8,662 bases of DNA. Origin: JAKVAV01 sp964635965. Lineage in GTDB: Bacteria; Bacteroidota; Bacteroidia; Flavobacteriales_D; Cryomorphaceae. The DNA lies in assembly GCA_964635965.1 (NCBI GenBank), contig CAZWQX010000155.1, positions 1 to 8,662 of the forward strand. The letters run 5' to 3'. The first letter of the stretch is position 1. The number at the start of each line of letters is the position of its first letter. Below are positions 1 through 6,812 of the stretch, in pieces. The position numbers and the translations under genes are program-made. Under the pieces are notes generated by a model that was not told the DNA's origin, ran no database searches, and was given only the letters and a program-made list of their open reading frames with translations.

Positions 1-460
1 CATTCTGGATGCAGATAAAGAAGGCTTTTTGCGAAGCGGAAGATCATTAGTGCAAACCGTTGGCCGTGCAGCGAGAAATGTAAACGGGATGGTAATAATG
101 TACGCCGACAAGATCACGGACAGCATGCGTGATACTATTGATGAGACTGAAAGGAGAAGACTTAAACAACAGAACTATAACGAAGAAAACGGAATAATCC
201 CTCAACAGATCAAGAAAGGGGTTTCGACAATTGTCGGTCAAGGTCGAAAAAGGCAAGCGAAAAGAGCATATGTCGAACCTGAAACCCTGAATATCGCGGC
301 GGACCCGGTGGTTGGCTACATGAATTCCGATGATATCGATCAAACAATAGAAATAACCCGCTCCAAAATGCAGAAGGCAGCTAAAGATCAGGATTTTATG
401 GAAGCTGCGCGTCTCAGAGATGAATTATTCGCACTCATGAAACTCAAAGAGAATAAATAA
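1..460 (+). CDS. uvrB: UvrB, excinuclease ABC subunit B, C-terminal fragment
   Basis: UvrB is the damage-verifying, helicase-like subunit of the UvrABC nucleotide excision repair complex. It receives DNA from UvrA and recruits UvrC. Only the last 152 residues are present. Base 1 is the end of a split codon and reading starts at base 2. The fragment opens with ILDADKEGFLRS and continues into QTVGRAARN (fragment residues 18-26), which is helicase motif VI with its arginine fingers. This is followed by the UvrB-specific stretch YADKITDSM and NEENGI. The end holds a UVR motif (about residues 112-147, including AAKDQDFMEAARLRDEL), the coiled hairpin that contacts UvrC. The residue between LRS and RSL is glycine where many UvrB proteins have glutamate or asparagine; I regard this as family variation. 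The gene ends normally with TAA, one base short of the stop of the convergent methyltransferase gene. Assignment is certain; the N-terminal part lies outside the window. Confidence 0.97.
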   Translation, partial: ILDADKEGFLRSGRSLVQTVGRAARNVNGMVIMYADKITDSMRDTIDETERRRLKQQNYNEENGIIPQQIKKGVSTIVGQGRKRQAKRAYVEPETLNIAADPVVGYMNSDDIDQTIEITRSKMQKAAKDQDFMEAARLRDELFALMKLKENK

Positions 461-461
461 T

Positions 462-1406
462 CTAATCGCGCTCAAATATGAGTTCTCTGGGAAATTCTCC
501 CGTGATAAACCCTTTCGCAAGTTCAGATCGAACCTTAAATGGTTTGTTATTGGAATATTTGACAGTATAACCCTTAAATGCCTTAAAAAGAGCTCGGTGT
601 TTCTTCAAAAAAACGCTTCTCACCTTCGATGAGTTCAAGGCCCCACCTCTAGTTTGAAGTGAAACCTGCTCAATTAAAAATTGCGGATGTAAGGAAATCA
701 GAAACCGTGTATTCTTTAAACCCGCAATTAATTCACTCAAAGAGGGAATCAGATCATATTCAAAACCTTCAATGTCAATTTTGATAAAGACTTCTTCCTC
801 TATTAACCCTTTTTCATTCATGAATTCAGCCAGGTTTATGGAATCGACAGTTTGGCTCATATCTTTATGACTCAACAGAACGCTACTCATTGAATCACCG
901 GGATCACCGCGAAATCCCAATTCAACTTTGCCCTTTTGCTGGGCAATGGCTGCAGGGATCAGTTCAGCCTTCGAACTCCAGTCGAACTGTTTATTGATCT
1001 CGAAATTTCGTTGCAAAGATGAATAAGCGATCGGATCCGGTTCAAATACAAATGACCTTGAAGATAATTGAGTGGCATATAAGGAGGTACTGCCTATCCA
1101 ACCTCCTATATCTATCAGAGTGGTATTTTCATTGATGTAGCGATCAAATACATCAAAAGTACTTGACTCCCACCTTCCCGACTCCATGTCTTCCCAAAAG
1201 CGCAAATTAGCGTCAACCACTATCAAAAATTCCTTCCCTCTGAAACTAACCCTACGCAGCACCTGTTCATCAAAATCATCCAGATTCTTCAGAACAAACG
1301 CCTTCAGGTTTTTGGATAATTCCAAAAGTTGAAAGGGTGTAAGAACTTTATCGTCGCCATCACTGGAATGAAGAATAGCTCCATTCGGGCGTTTTTCAAT
1401 TTTCAT
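462..1406 (-). CDS. FkbM-family SAM-dependent methyltransferase
   Basis: This 314-residue protein is a predicted class I S-adenosylmethionine-dependent methyltransferase of the FkbM family, whose members often O-methylate sugars, polyketides or other small molecules. The SAM-binding motif I is at 97-110 (LIDIGGWIGSTSLY), with GGWIG where many members have GANIG. The acidic post-I motif FEPDP is at 121-125, and the FkbM signature FIKIDIEGFEYDLI is at 207-220. The N-terminal 90 residues carry FWEDMESGRWESSTF (70-84), a segment I associate with one FkbM subgroup. No signal peptide or membrane helix is visible, so it should be cytosolic. The ATG at 1404-1406 is the natural start; no clear Shine-Dalgarno precedes it. 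It lies 56 bases downstream of the ketoacyl synthase on the same strand, but an element resembling a Bacteroidota -7 box in that gap suggests it can be transcribed alone. The methyl acceptor cannot be predicted. Confidence 0.88.
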   Translation of the reverse strand: MKIEKRPNGAILHSSDGDDKVLTPFQLLELSKNLKAFVLKNLDDFDEQVLRRVSFRGKEFLIVVDANLRFWEDMESGRWESSTFDVFDRYINENTTLIDIGGWIGSTSLYATQLSSRSFVFEPDPIAYSSLQRNFEINKQFDWSSKAELIPAAIAQQKGKVELGFRGDPGDSMSSVLLSHKDMSQTVDSINLAEFMNEKGLIEEEVFIKIDIEGFEYDLIPSLSELIAGLKNTRFLISLHPQFLIEQVSLQTRGGALNSSKVRSVFLKKHRALFKAFKGYTVKYSNNKPFKVRSELAKGFITGEFPRELIFERD

Positions 1407-1429
1407 TGGGGAGATTCACCCCAAAAGTA
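1407..1429 (-). promoter_or_regulatory. Possible -7 promoter element and hairpin just before the methyltransferase start
   Basis: Reading the minus strand, TACTTTTG (1429-1422) matches the Bacteroidota -7 consensus TAnnTTTG exactly, but no TTG is found 17-23 bases upstream, so the -33 half is weak. Immediately after it, TGGGG and CCCCA (1423-1419 and 1411-1407) can form a 5-bp stem with a 7-base loop that touches the ATG of the methyltransferase gene. If transcription comes from fabH, this stem would sit over the ribosome entry site. If it starts at the -7 element, part of the stem would be missing from the RNA. Both readings are inference. Confidence 0.35.
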
Positions 1430-1462
1430 ATGTAATCTTAACGCTTTCTGAGCTAATCGGGA

Positions 1463-2473
1463 TCAGAATTCCAACAAGGTAGCTCCCCATGTAAATCCCG
1501 CACCAAAGGCAGTGAGACAAAGCAAGTCACCTCTTTTTGCCTTTCCTTCGTCGCGAGCTTGACTCAATGCAATAGGAATTGACCCGGCAGTAGTATTTCC
1601 TACTTTTTGAATGTTGTTGTAAACTTTATCGTCAGGTAGTTTAAACAATCTTTGAACCATTTGACTGATTCGAAGATTAGCTTGATGAGGAATCACCAAA
1701 TCAATGGCCTCAGGAGGCATCTGAGCTTTTTGGAGAACTTCACCAATTGCTTCAGGCATTCGCGTTACCGCATGTTTAAAAACAAAATTTCCGTTCATGT
1801 ATGGCCTCCAAGATCCTCCATCATCAGGATCCTCCATGGCGAGATATTTGTCTAACCAAAAAGAGGTAGAAGGCCTCATTATGGCCAACTCGGAATGATG
1901 TTCGCCTTGCGAATGCATACAAGACGCAAGTATTCCTTTGTGACCTTCAGGAGCGCGTGAGATAACTGCTGCACCAGCCCCGTCGCCAAAAATCACAGAG
2001 ACATTTCTTCCGCGTGTGGTTTTGTCCAAAGCTCCACTGTGCAATTCACTACCGATAAGCAGTATATTCTTATACATCCCGGTCTTCACAAACTGATCAG
2101 CAACTGAAAGACCATAGATAAATCCCGAACATTGGTTTCTGATATCCAAAGCCCCGATATTATTCAAACCGAGTTCTTGTTCTACCAATACCCCGTTTCC
2201 AGGGAAGTATAAATCTGGAGAAAGGGTGGCAAAAATGATAAAATCAATCTCAGACTTATCGATACCCGCGTCGGCAATTGCTGCCCTCGCCGCTTTTGCG
2301 CCCATAACAGAACCTGTATCCCCATCTCCTTCTTTAACCCATCGCCGTTCTTCGATCCCGGTTCGTTCTCGGATCCACTCATCGGTGGTATCCATTATTT
2401 TTTCCAGGTCAGCATTTGTAACTACGTTATCAGGGAGGTAGTGACCTATTCCTTTTATGTAAGAATTGTACAT
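1463..2473 (-). CDS. fabH: 3-oxoacyl-ACP synthase III (KAS III, FabH-like)
   Basis: This 336-residue thiolase-fold enzyme is a predicted beta-ketoacyl-ACP synthase III. In the FabH family such enzymes condense a short acyl-CoA primer with malonyl-ACP to begin fatty acid synthesis, and relatives make methyl ketones, branched chains or other acyl products. The full Cys-His-Asn triad is visible: Cys115 in RNQCSGF, His263 in IPHQANLRIS and Asn293 in VGNTTAGS. The N-terminal DTTDEWIRERTGIEERR (28-44) is the classic KAS III primer-binding region, and FGDGAGAAV (162-170) and FGAGFTWG (323-330) are also typical. Residues about 190-228 form a longer loop than in E. coli FabH, which could alter chain-length preference. 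The usual housekeeping neighbours rpmF and plsX are absent, so this is probably a second, specialised copy. The ATG at 2471-2473 aligns with the family N-terminus. An FkbM methyltransferase follows on the same strand. The symbol is by family; the exact in vivo role is not certain. Confidence 0.92.
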   Translation of the reverse strand: MYNSYIKGIGHYLPDNVVTNADLEKIMDTTDEWIRERTGIEERRWVKEGDGDTGSVMGAKAARAAIADAGIDKSEIDFIIFATLSPDLYFPGNGVLVEQELGLNNIGALDIRNQCSGFIYGLSVADQFVKTGMYKNILLIGSELHSGALDKTTRGRNVSVIFGDGAGAAVISRAPEGHKGILASCMHSQGEHHSELAIMRPSTSFWLDKYLAMEDPDDGGSWRPYMNGNFVFKHAVTRMPEAIGEVLQKAQMPPEAIDLVIPHQANLRISQMVQRLFKLPDDKVYNNIQKVGNTTAGSIPIALSQARDEGKAKRGDLLCLTAFGAGFTWGATLLEF

Positions 2474-2492
2474 GATTGTAATTGATGGTGCT

Positions 2493-2524
2493 TAAATGTA
2501 CGACTTCAAATTATCGGATGTCAA
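2493..2524 (-). promoter_or_regulatory. Candidate promoter for the ketoacyl-ACP synthase gene
   Basis: On the minus strand, TTGACA (2524-2519) is followed by TACATTTA (2500-2493), with 21 bases between the TTG and the TA. This resembles the Bacteroidota TTG / TAnnTTTG promoter, with one mismatch at the last base of the -7 box. A start a few bases downstream would give a leader of roughly 10-15 bases before the ATG at 2473. It lies in the only intergenic gap upstream of the gene and after a hairpin that may end the protease transcript, so the position makes sense. No experimental start site is known to me. Confidence 0.35.
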
Positions 2525-2561
2525 GAAACATCAGAAAAAAGTAAAGATTCCCGTACATCAC

Positions 2562-2582
2562 TTCCTTTCCGCGCGAAAGGAA
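2562..2582 (-). terminator. Hairpin after the metalloprotease gene, possible terminator
   Basis: TTCCTTTC (2562-2569) and GAAAGGAA (2575-2582) form a perfect 8-bp inverted repeat around a 5-base CGCGC loop. It begins only four bases beyond the TAA of the protease gene on the minus strand. No T-run follows directly on that strand; a run of T with one C appears about 20 bases later. It could be a terminator, or a stem protecting the 3' end. Confidence 0.45.
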
Positions 2583-2586
2583 TTTC

Positions 2587-4191
2587 TTACTCAACTACGA
2601 ATTTCTCATGATAGATGTTTCCAACTGCATCTTTTGAGAGCAGAACATACATCCCCGGGGACCAAGAAGACACGTCTAGATTCACTAGAGTTATGGTAGG
2701 ATCTTTAATTTCATTTGCAACGATTCTGCCCGAAACGTCAAATATCCTGTAAGACGTCATTCCTTCAAGGGTGATAGAAACCTGATCATCGGCAGGGTTC
2801 GGAAATATCGATAGCAAATCCTGATCTAAAGCCATACCCTCCAAATCAGAAATTCCATTTGCAAAGTTGAAGATGGATGATTGCGAGTTTGGACCTACAA
2901 CCAATGGCTCTAAGGAACAGCCACACTGTACCCGCCATACGTAGTCAACCCCTGGTTGGATTGCACTTGAAGGAACAAAAAACGATGATGGTTCGGATTC
3001 GAAAATGTCCACAAATGTCTGAAAGCCCACCGAAGCCAGACCTACCTGGATACGACATCCCAGGGATCCTGCAATTGGATTCCACGATAGTTGAACCCCA
3101 TTAGACACATTTGTGGAGGCGAGACCATTTACCTGCGGGTATGGATCTTCACAAGGAGGAACGCTCTCTCCACAGGCAGAACTTGACAAGAGCTGGAGCC
3201 GTCTTGGACTATTAGCTAAAACTGCATCAACCCTTGCTTTCTGATCAAGCGTGAAGATGTTCATGCAAGCGTCGTTGCTGTAGTCCATATAGTTCTCTAC
3301 CATATCTACACTCCCACATGAAGAAGAGCCCACTTGACATCCTGAATTTGAACCGTTCGATGTGGGTGTGTCCGCACAAAAATCATCAACTGAACAACCT
3401 CCGTCTCCCCAAATGTGTCGAAGACCGAAGAAGTGCCCCAATTCATGGGTCAATACTCTTCCACTACCTGTATTACCTCCTGAAGAATTCGGAAAATCTA
3501 TTGATCCAACCGTTTCGGGAGATACTACGACCCCATCTGAATTTGCCGGTCCTTCGTTATTATTAAGTCCGGGTAATCCCGAAGTACTCGGAAATTGCGC
3601 ATATCCCAAAATGGAAAAAATGAAAGAATTCACCGGAGTCACCCAGATATTCACATATTCGTTTGGATTCCAAATTGTAGCGGGTTTTACGGTATTGTCC
3701 ATGTATCCAATACTGTAACCGGGAGAATTCAAACCTATTGAAGGTGCATTAACTCTATCAATACCCGGTTCGTCAAGAATATTTCCATCTGGGTCTACCA
3801 CGGCCATACAAAACTCGATTTCAAGATCTGCTCCGACAGGGTTTGTATTGAACCCCGCGGTTCCGGGTGTTCTTCGAAAATCGTCGTTTATCTGTTGGAG
3901 TTGGGCGTTTATCAACGCAGTCGAAATATTATTTCCCGTTCCCACCGGCTGTCCGTTGTGCATAACGTGAAATACTACAGGTAGGACTACGACGCCTCTA
4001 TTGTTCTTCTCTAATTGGCGAGAGGTTATCTTGTCCTTTATCCACTCCTCAAATTCAACCTGTTCCGCTCGATCCGGATATTTAGTTTGAAGTTGAAGTT
4101 CGTTTTCGGTGCTAAAACACTTCACGGATTCTTGAGCAAAGCCGAGTGAAGCAAATAAGAGGCAAATCTGGAGGGCAAATATTTTTTTCAT
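2587..4191 (-). CDS. Secreted M43 (cytophagalysin/pappalysin) zinc metalloprotease with T9SS sorting domain
   Basis: This 534-residue protein is a predicted secreted zinc endopeptidase of MEROPS family M43. A Sec signal peptide is at residues 1-19 (MKKIFALQIC hydrophobic stretch, likely cut after GFA). A short pro-region (20-65) precedes the catalytic domain (about 66-335). That domain carries HELGHFFGLRH at 249-259, giving zinc ligands His249, His253 and His259 with Glu250 as general base, and a Met-turn ENYMDYS at 299-305. Several cysteines around 266-309 probably form disulfides. Residues about 352-443 look like a fibronectin type III-like domain (WNPIAG, YVWRVQ). The last 76 residues are a type A T9SS C-terminal sorting domain (SIFPNPADDQ at 461-470, YRIFDVSGRIV, SPGMYVL), so it should cross the outer membrane by the gliding/Por secretion system and lose this tail. 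It is divergent from the YdeI-like gene, 45 bases apart. The protein substrate is unknown; a nutrient-scavenging or adhesion-related role is inference. Confidence 0.93.
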   Translation of the reverse strand: MKKIFALQICLLFASLGFAQESVKCFSTENELQLQTKYPDRAEQVEFEEWIKDKITSRQLEKNNRGVVVLPVVFHVMHNGQPVGTGNNISTALINAQLQQINDDFRRTPGTAGFNTNPVGADLEIEFCMAVVDPDGNILDEPGIDRVNAPSIGLNSPGYSIGYMDNTVKPATIWNPNEYVNIWVTPVNSFIFSILGYAQFPSTSGLPGLNNNEGPANSDGVVVSPETVGSIDFPNSSGGNTGSGRVLTHELGHFFGLRHIWGDGGCSVDDFCADTPTSNGSNSGCQVGSSSCGSVDMVENYMDYSNDACMNIFTLDQKARVDAVLANSPRRLQLLSSSACGESVPPCEDPYPQVNGLASTNVSNGVQLSWNPIAGSLGCRIQVGLASVGFQTFVDIFESEPSSFFVPSSAIQPGVDYVWRVQCGCSLEPLVVGPNSQSSIFNFANGISDLEGMALDQDLLSIFPNPADDQVSITLEGMTSYRIFDVSGRIVANEIKDPTITLVNLDVSSWSPGMYVLLSKDAVGNIYHEKFVVE

Positions 4192-4236
4192 CTTTAGATT
4201 CTAGGGTGAGAAAGGGGAAGCGCAAGGTAAAAAAAA

Positions 4237-4767
4237 ATGAAGTTTGAAATCCGGACAAAATTAGAATTGATAGGAAACGACTTATGGTCGACGGTCTTTT
4301 TCGTTGAGAATTCCACTGCTGAGAAATTAATTGAAGGAAAAGATCGTCGTATAACTTGCGAACTGGAAGGCAGTCCACCTTTTCATTGCGCACTTCTCCC
4401 ATCAGGAGATGGAAGATGGTTTGTTTTGGTCAATAAAAAACGAATGAAATCTCTGGACTTAAATCATTCCACATTTGTGAAGGCCGTACTTAGAAAAGAC
4501 CGGTCAAAGTATGGCATGACAATGCCTATGGAACTCGAAGAGGTACTGCAACAAGATGATTTGGGGTATCAGCACTTCGAGAATTTGACACCTGGAAAAC
4601 AAAGAAATATTATTCACTATGTGGCACAAGTGAAATCGTCAGACATCAAGATCAGAAGGGCCTTTGTTATCGTTGAGCATCTCAAGAAGAACAAAGGAAA
4701 ACTCCTTTTTAAAGATTTGGCTGAAGAAATAAAAGTAGCCAACAGAGAAGCGCGTGGCTTAAATTGA
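4237..4767 (+). CDS. YdeI/OmdA-like protein: DUF1905 plus OmdA domain
   Basis: This 176-residue cytosolic protein combines two domains often found together in Bacteroidota. Residues about 3-95 fit DUF1905, a small beta-rich domain (FEIRTKLEL, GRWFVLVNKK, the end at VKAVLRKDRSKYG). Residues about 96-155 fit the OmdA or bacteriocin-protection, YdeI/OmpD-associated domain, recognised by FENLTPGKQRNIIHYV (114-129) and the following charged helix KIRRAFVIVEHL. The biochemical activity of these domains is not established; the name comes from a protective effect against antimicrobial peptides reported for distant relatives, and need not apply here. No signal peptide or membrane helix is seen. The ATG at 4237 follows AAGG (4224-4227) and a run of A, a plausible weak ribosome site. 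Its stop is 47 bases before the next gene on the same strand, so the two may be co-transcribed. The domain assignment rests on motif resemblance by eye. Confidence 0.82.
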   Translation: MKFEIRTKLELIGNDLWSTVFFVENSTAEKLIEGKDRRITCELEGSPPFHCALLPSGDGRWFVLVNKKRMKSLDLNHSTFVKAVLRKDRSKYGMTMPMELEEVLQQDDLGYQHFENLTPGKQRNIIHYVAQVKSSDIKIRRAFVIVEHLKKNKGKLLFKDLAEEIKVANREARGLN

Positions 4768-4814
4768 TTGTTCTTCGGGCTCACAATCCCCTTGAATTTT
4801 CTTATTTTCATCAT

Positions 4815-5336
4815 ATGTCAGACTTGCGATTCCGACCCAGATTCAGAATCGAAACGGACATGAGCTGCGAAGAAGTGGAAGGAAAGATTAGGGATAAGCT
4901 CCGTTTTGAAAATCCTGAAAAATATCCAAGCACCTTTGTAAAAGGACATTACATTCTTAGAATCAACGATGCTAAAAAACATTTTTGGTCTCCTCAATTA
5001 GACATTTCTATACGAGAGGACGATGAATTTGACTTTACGGTTATTCGTTGCCTATTGGCACCTGCTCCCGTAGTGTGGACCATGTTCATGTTTTTGTATG
5101 CTTTAGCTGGTTTTGGAGCATTAGTAGGTCTGATGATCGCATCATCACAATACAGTCTTGACAAAAATATGTGGGGACTTTGGCTTGCAGGAGGATCTTT
5201 GATTTTTGGTGTGCTCCTTTACATATTTGCTCAGTTTGGCAAGAGTTTATCCGCCGACGAAATGCGACAGCTTAAGTCTTTCCTATTGTCGATCAACTTT
5301 CCTAAATCAGCAAAAGCTGAAAACATTGCGGTTTGA
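4815..5336 (+). CDS. Unrecognised protein with two predicted membrane helices
   Basis: I do not recognise a named family for this 173-residue protein. The first 80 residues are soluble and mixed alpha/beta, with many charged residues and the stretches TFVKGHYILRI (40-50) and HFWSPQLDISI (56-66). Two strongly hydrophobic segments follow, about residues 86-111 and 119-142, separated by a short loop, so it should be an inner-membrane hairpin with both ends on the same side, probably the cytoplasm. The tail (143-173) is again charged. The layout resembles small uncharacterised Bacteroidota membrane proteins with an N-terminal domain followed by a helical hairpin. I chose the ATG at 4815; an in-frame TTG at 4764 would add 17 residues and overlap the upstream stop, but the added peptide looks non-conserved. 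It sits between the YdeI-like gene and the transporter pair, and a promoter-like element overlaps its stop. No function can be assigned. Confidence 0.8.
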   Translation: MSDLRFRPRFRIETDMSCEEVEGKIRDKLRFENPEKYPSTFVKGHYILRINDAKKHFWSPQLDISIREDDEFDFTVIRCLLAPAPVVWTMFMFLYALAGFGALVGLMIASSQYSLDKNMWGLWLAGGSLIFGVLLYIFAQFGKSLSADEMRQLKSFLLSINFPKSAKAENIAV

Positions 5337-5353
5337 AATCTTTTTTAGTTTTG
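5326..5353 (+). promoter_or_regulatory. Candidate promoter for the SLC13 / NRAMP-like transporter pair
   Basis: TTG (5326-5328) and TAGTTTTG (5346-5353) are separated by 17 bases. The second box is an exact match to the Bacteroidota -7 consensus TAnnTTTG, and the spacing is at the short end of the usual range. The element overlaps the stop codon of the upstream gene and would start transcription near 5360, giving a leader of about 30-40 bases that contains a short ORF (5369-5401). Confidence 0.4.
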
Positions 5354-5368
5354 GACTCCAGTGTTTGA

Positions 5369-5401
5369 ATGATTGAACAAATGAATCCTTGTTTGTTGTG
5401 A
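5369..5401 (+). other. Ten-codon upstream ORF overlapping the transporter start
   Basis: An ATG at 5369 opens a ten-codon frame reading MIEQMNPCLL and stopping at TGA 5399-5401; a second ATG in the same frame is at 5381. The stop shares bases with an in-frame GTG of the transporter gene (5398-5400), giving the GTGA arrangement seen in translationally coupled genes. The peptide has no recognisable function. It could be a leader peptide, a fortuitous ORF, or the original start region of the transporter displaced by a frameshift. Confidence 0.3.
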
Positions 5402-6810
5402 GTCGCATTTACAAGCTCCTTGCAGGACCTGTTGTCTTTTTGCTATTGGCATTTTTTGTGCCTTTGGATGCAACACAAGCTCAGGTCATAGGTGTAGCAG
5501 GATGGATGATTACGTGGTGGATCACTCAAGTGATTCCCATCGGAGTTACGGCTCTTCTTCCTATGGTTCTTTTCCCTTCTTTAGGCATCGAGGGTTTGAA
5601 GTCGGTGGCTTCCAATTATTCAAACCCGATTATTTATCTCTTTTTTGGTGGATTCGTTCTGGGACTAGCCATAGAGCGCTGGAACTTGCATCAGCGTTTT
5701 GCTTTAGCCATTTTGAAGAAGAGTGGAAACAAACCTCGGAAAATAATTCTGGGAAGCATGTTGGCAACGGCCGTTATGTCAATGTGGATTAGCAATACTG
5801 CTTCTACAATGATGATGTTACCCATTGGGCTATCCATCTCACAATTACTTCAAGATCAATTCAGTTCGGAAGAGGCCAATAATCGATTTACCCTTTGTCT
5901 TCTCCTCGGTTTGGCTTATGCAGCCAATATTGGTGGAATTGCCACTTTGATTGGAACCCCGCCTAACTTGGTTTTGGCTGCCCTAGCCGGAGAAACACTA
6001 GGTATAGAAATCAGCTTCGCACAGTGGTTGCTGATGGCTTTACCAATAACGACCATCTTGTTCTTCATTGCACACTTCTTAAATACTCGGGTGTTGTACC
6101 CAGTTCAAGGTGAACGATTAATGGGATTGGGAGTTTTGCTTTATAAGAAAATTGAAAACCTGGGCCCACAAGGAACGGGCGAAAAAAGAGTAAAGTGGGT
6201 ATTCATAATAACGGCGCTCCTTTGGATTTTCAGATCACCAATTTCTAAACTTCCAGGTCTTGATTTCTTGAGTGACCCCATAATTGCTCTTGCCGCTGCG
6301 GTGAGTCTATTCATTATTCCCAGTGGAGAAAACCGACCGCTTTTGATATGGGAAGATACGCGCTCTCTCCCATGGGATATTCTCCTACTATTTGGTGGTG
6401 GACTGTCGATGGCGTCCGGGCTTGCGAGCAGTGGCTTAGTAGAATTGCTTGGACAGGTACTAACAGATGCCGGATCTTTTCCCTGGTTCATCATTGTAGC
6501 CATCATCGCATTTGCTTCTATTTTCTTAACGGAAGGGATGAGTAACGTCGCTCTTGTATCCGTCCTGGTACCAATTGGCTTTGCCGTTGCAATTCCTTTA
6601 GGTGGAGATCCTTTGGAATTGGCTGTTCCCCTTACTGTCGCTGCGAGCTGCGCCTTTATGCTTCCAATTGCCACTCCTCCAAATGCTATTGTATTCTCGA
6701 GTAATTGCATCACAATGCAACAAATGATGCGCGCAGGTTTCGTAATGAATATTGTAGCGGCCATTCTCATTGCTGTTTATGGCTTCTTTGTTGTTCCACT
6801 GATCTTTTAG
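5389..6810 (+). CDS. SLC13/DASS-family sodium:carboxylate symporter
   Basis: This 473-residue inner-membrane protein is a predicted divalent anion:sodium symporter of the DASS (SLC13, INDY/CitT-related) family, which imports dicarboxylates, citrate or in some members sulfate. About eleven membrane segments are visible in two repeats. The first repeat carries the SNT motif (Ser135-Asn136-Thr137, in ISNTAST) and IGTPPNLV (188-195). The second carries SNV (385-387, in TEGMSNVALV) and ATPPNAIVFSS (428-438). These are the hairpin tips and loops that hold sodium and carboxylate; SNV in place of SNT in the second repeat also occurs in known citrate transporters, so it is not a defect. No in-frame ATG precedes the first membrane helix: the start is TTG 5389 or GTG 5398, and the first in-frame ATG, in the second hydrophobic region, would remove that helix. 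The NRAMP-like gene follows after two bases, so the two are probably one transcript. Substrate is most likely a di- or tricarboxylate, but not proven. Confidence 0.9.
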   Translation: MFVVSRIYKLLAGPVVFLLLAFFVPLDATQAQVIGVAGWMITWWITQVIPIGVTALLPMVLFPSLGIEGLKSVASNYSNPIIYLFFGGFVLGLAIERWNLHQRFALAILKKSGNKPRKIILGSMLATAVMSMWISNTASTMMMLPIGLSISQLLQDQFSSEEANNRFTLCLLLGLAYAANIGGIATLIGTPPNLVLAALAGETLGIEISFAQWLLMALPITTILFFIAHFLNTRVLYPVQGERLMGLGVLLYKKIENLGPQGTGEKRVKWVFIITALLWIFRSPISKLPGLDFLSDPIIALAAAVSLFIIPSGENRPLLIWEDTRSLPWDILLLFGGGLSMASGLASSGLVELLGQVLTDAGSFPWFIIVAIIAFASIFLTEGMSNVALVSVLVPIGFAVAIPLGGDPLELAVPLTVAASCAFMLPIATPPNAIVFSSNCITMQQMMRAGFVMNIVAAILIAVYGFFVVPLIF

Positions 6811-6812
6811 CA

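Noticed and set aside
1809..1836. Repeated GATCCTCCAT in two copies 15 bases apart
   Set aside because: It encodes the Asp/Gly-rich MEDPDDGGS loop of the ketoacyl synthase; the repeat follows from codon use in a low-complexity loop.
3318..3718. Plus-strand frames of 82 and 118 residues opposite the metalloprotease catalytic domain
   Set aside because: The minus strand here encodes the zinc motif and Met-turn, and the plus frames have no protein-like features.
4256..4263. TAATTTTG on the minus strand as a promoter for the metalloprotease gene
   Set aside because: It matches the -7 consensus exactly and is well placed (about 65 bases from the start), but there is no TTG 17-23 bases upstream and it lies inside the YdeI-like coding sequence, so it is too weak to list.
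4764..4814. Earlier TTG start for the two-helix membrane protein
   Set aside because: It overlaps the stop of the YdeI-like gene and adds a non-descript peptide; the ATG at 4815 is simpler. The overlap could still be real coupling, but nothing supports it.
6141..6770. A 209-residue open frame on the minus strand opposite the SLC13 gene
   Set aside because: It is antisense to clear family motifs (SNV, ATPPN). Its composition is a shadow of a membrane protein read backwards, with no domain or start context.
6705..6812. A 36-residue N-terminal extension of the NRAMP-like protein from an upstream TTG
   Set aside because: The extension is the SLC13 gene read in another frame, rich in Cys and His without family resemblance. 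NRAMP homology begins just after 6813.
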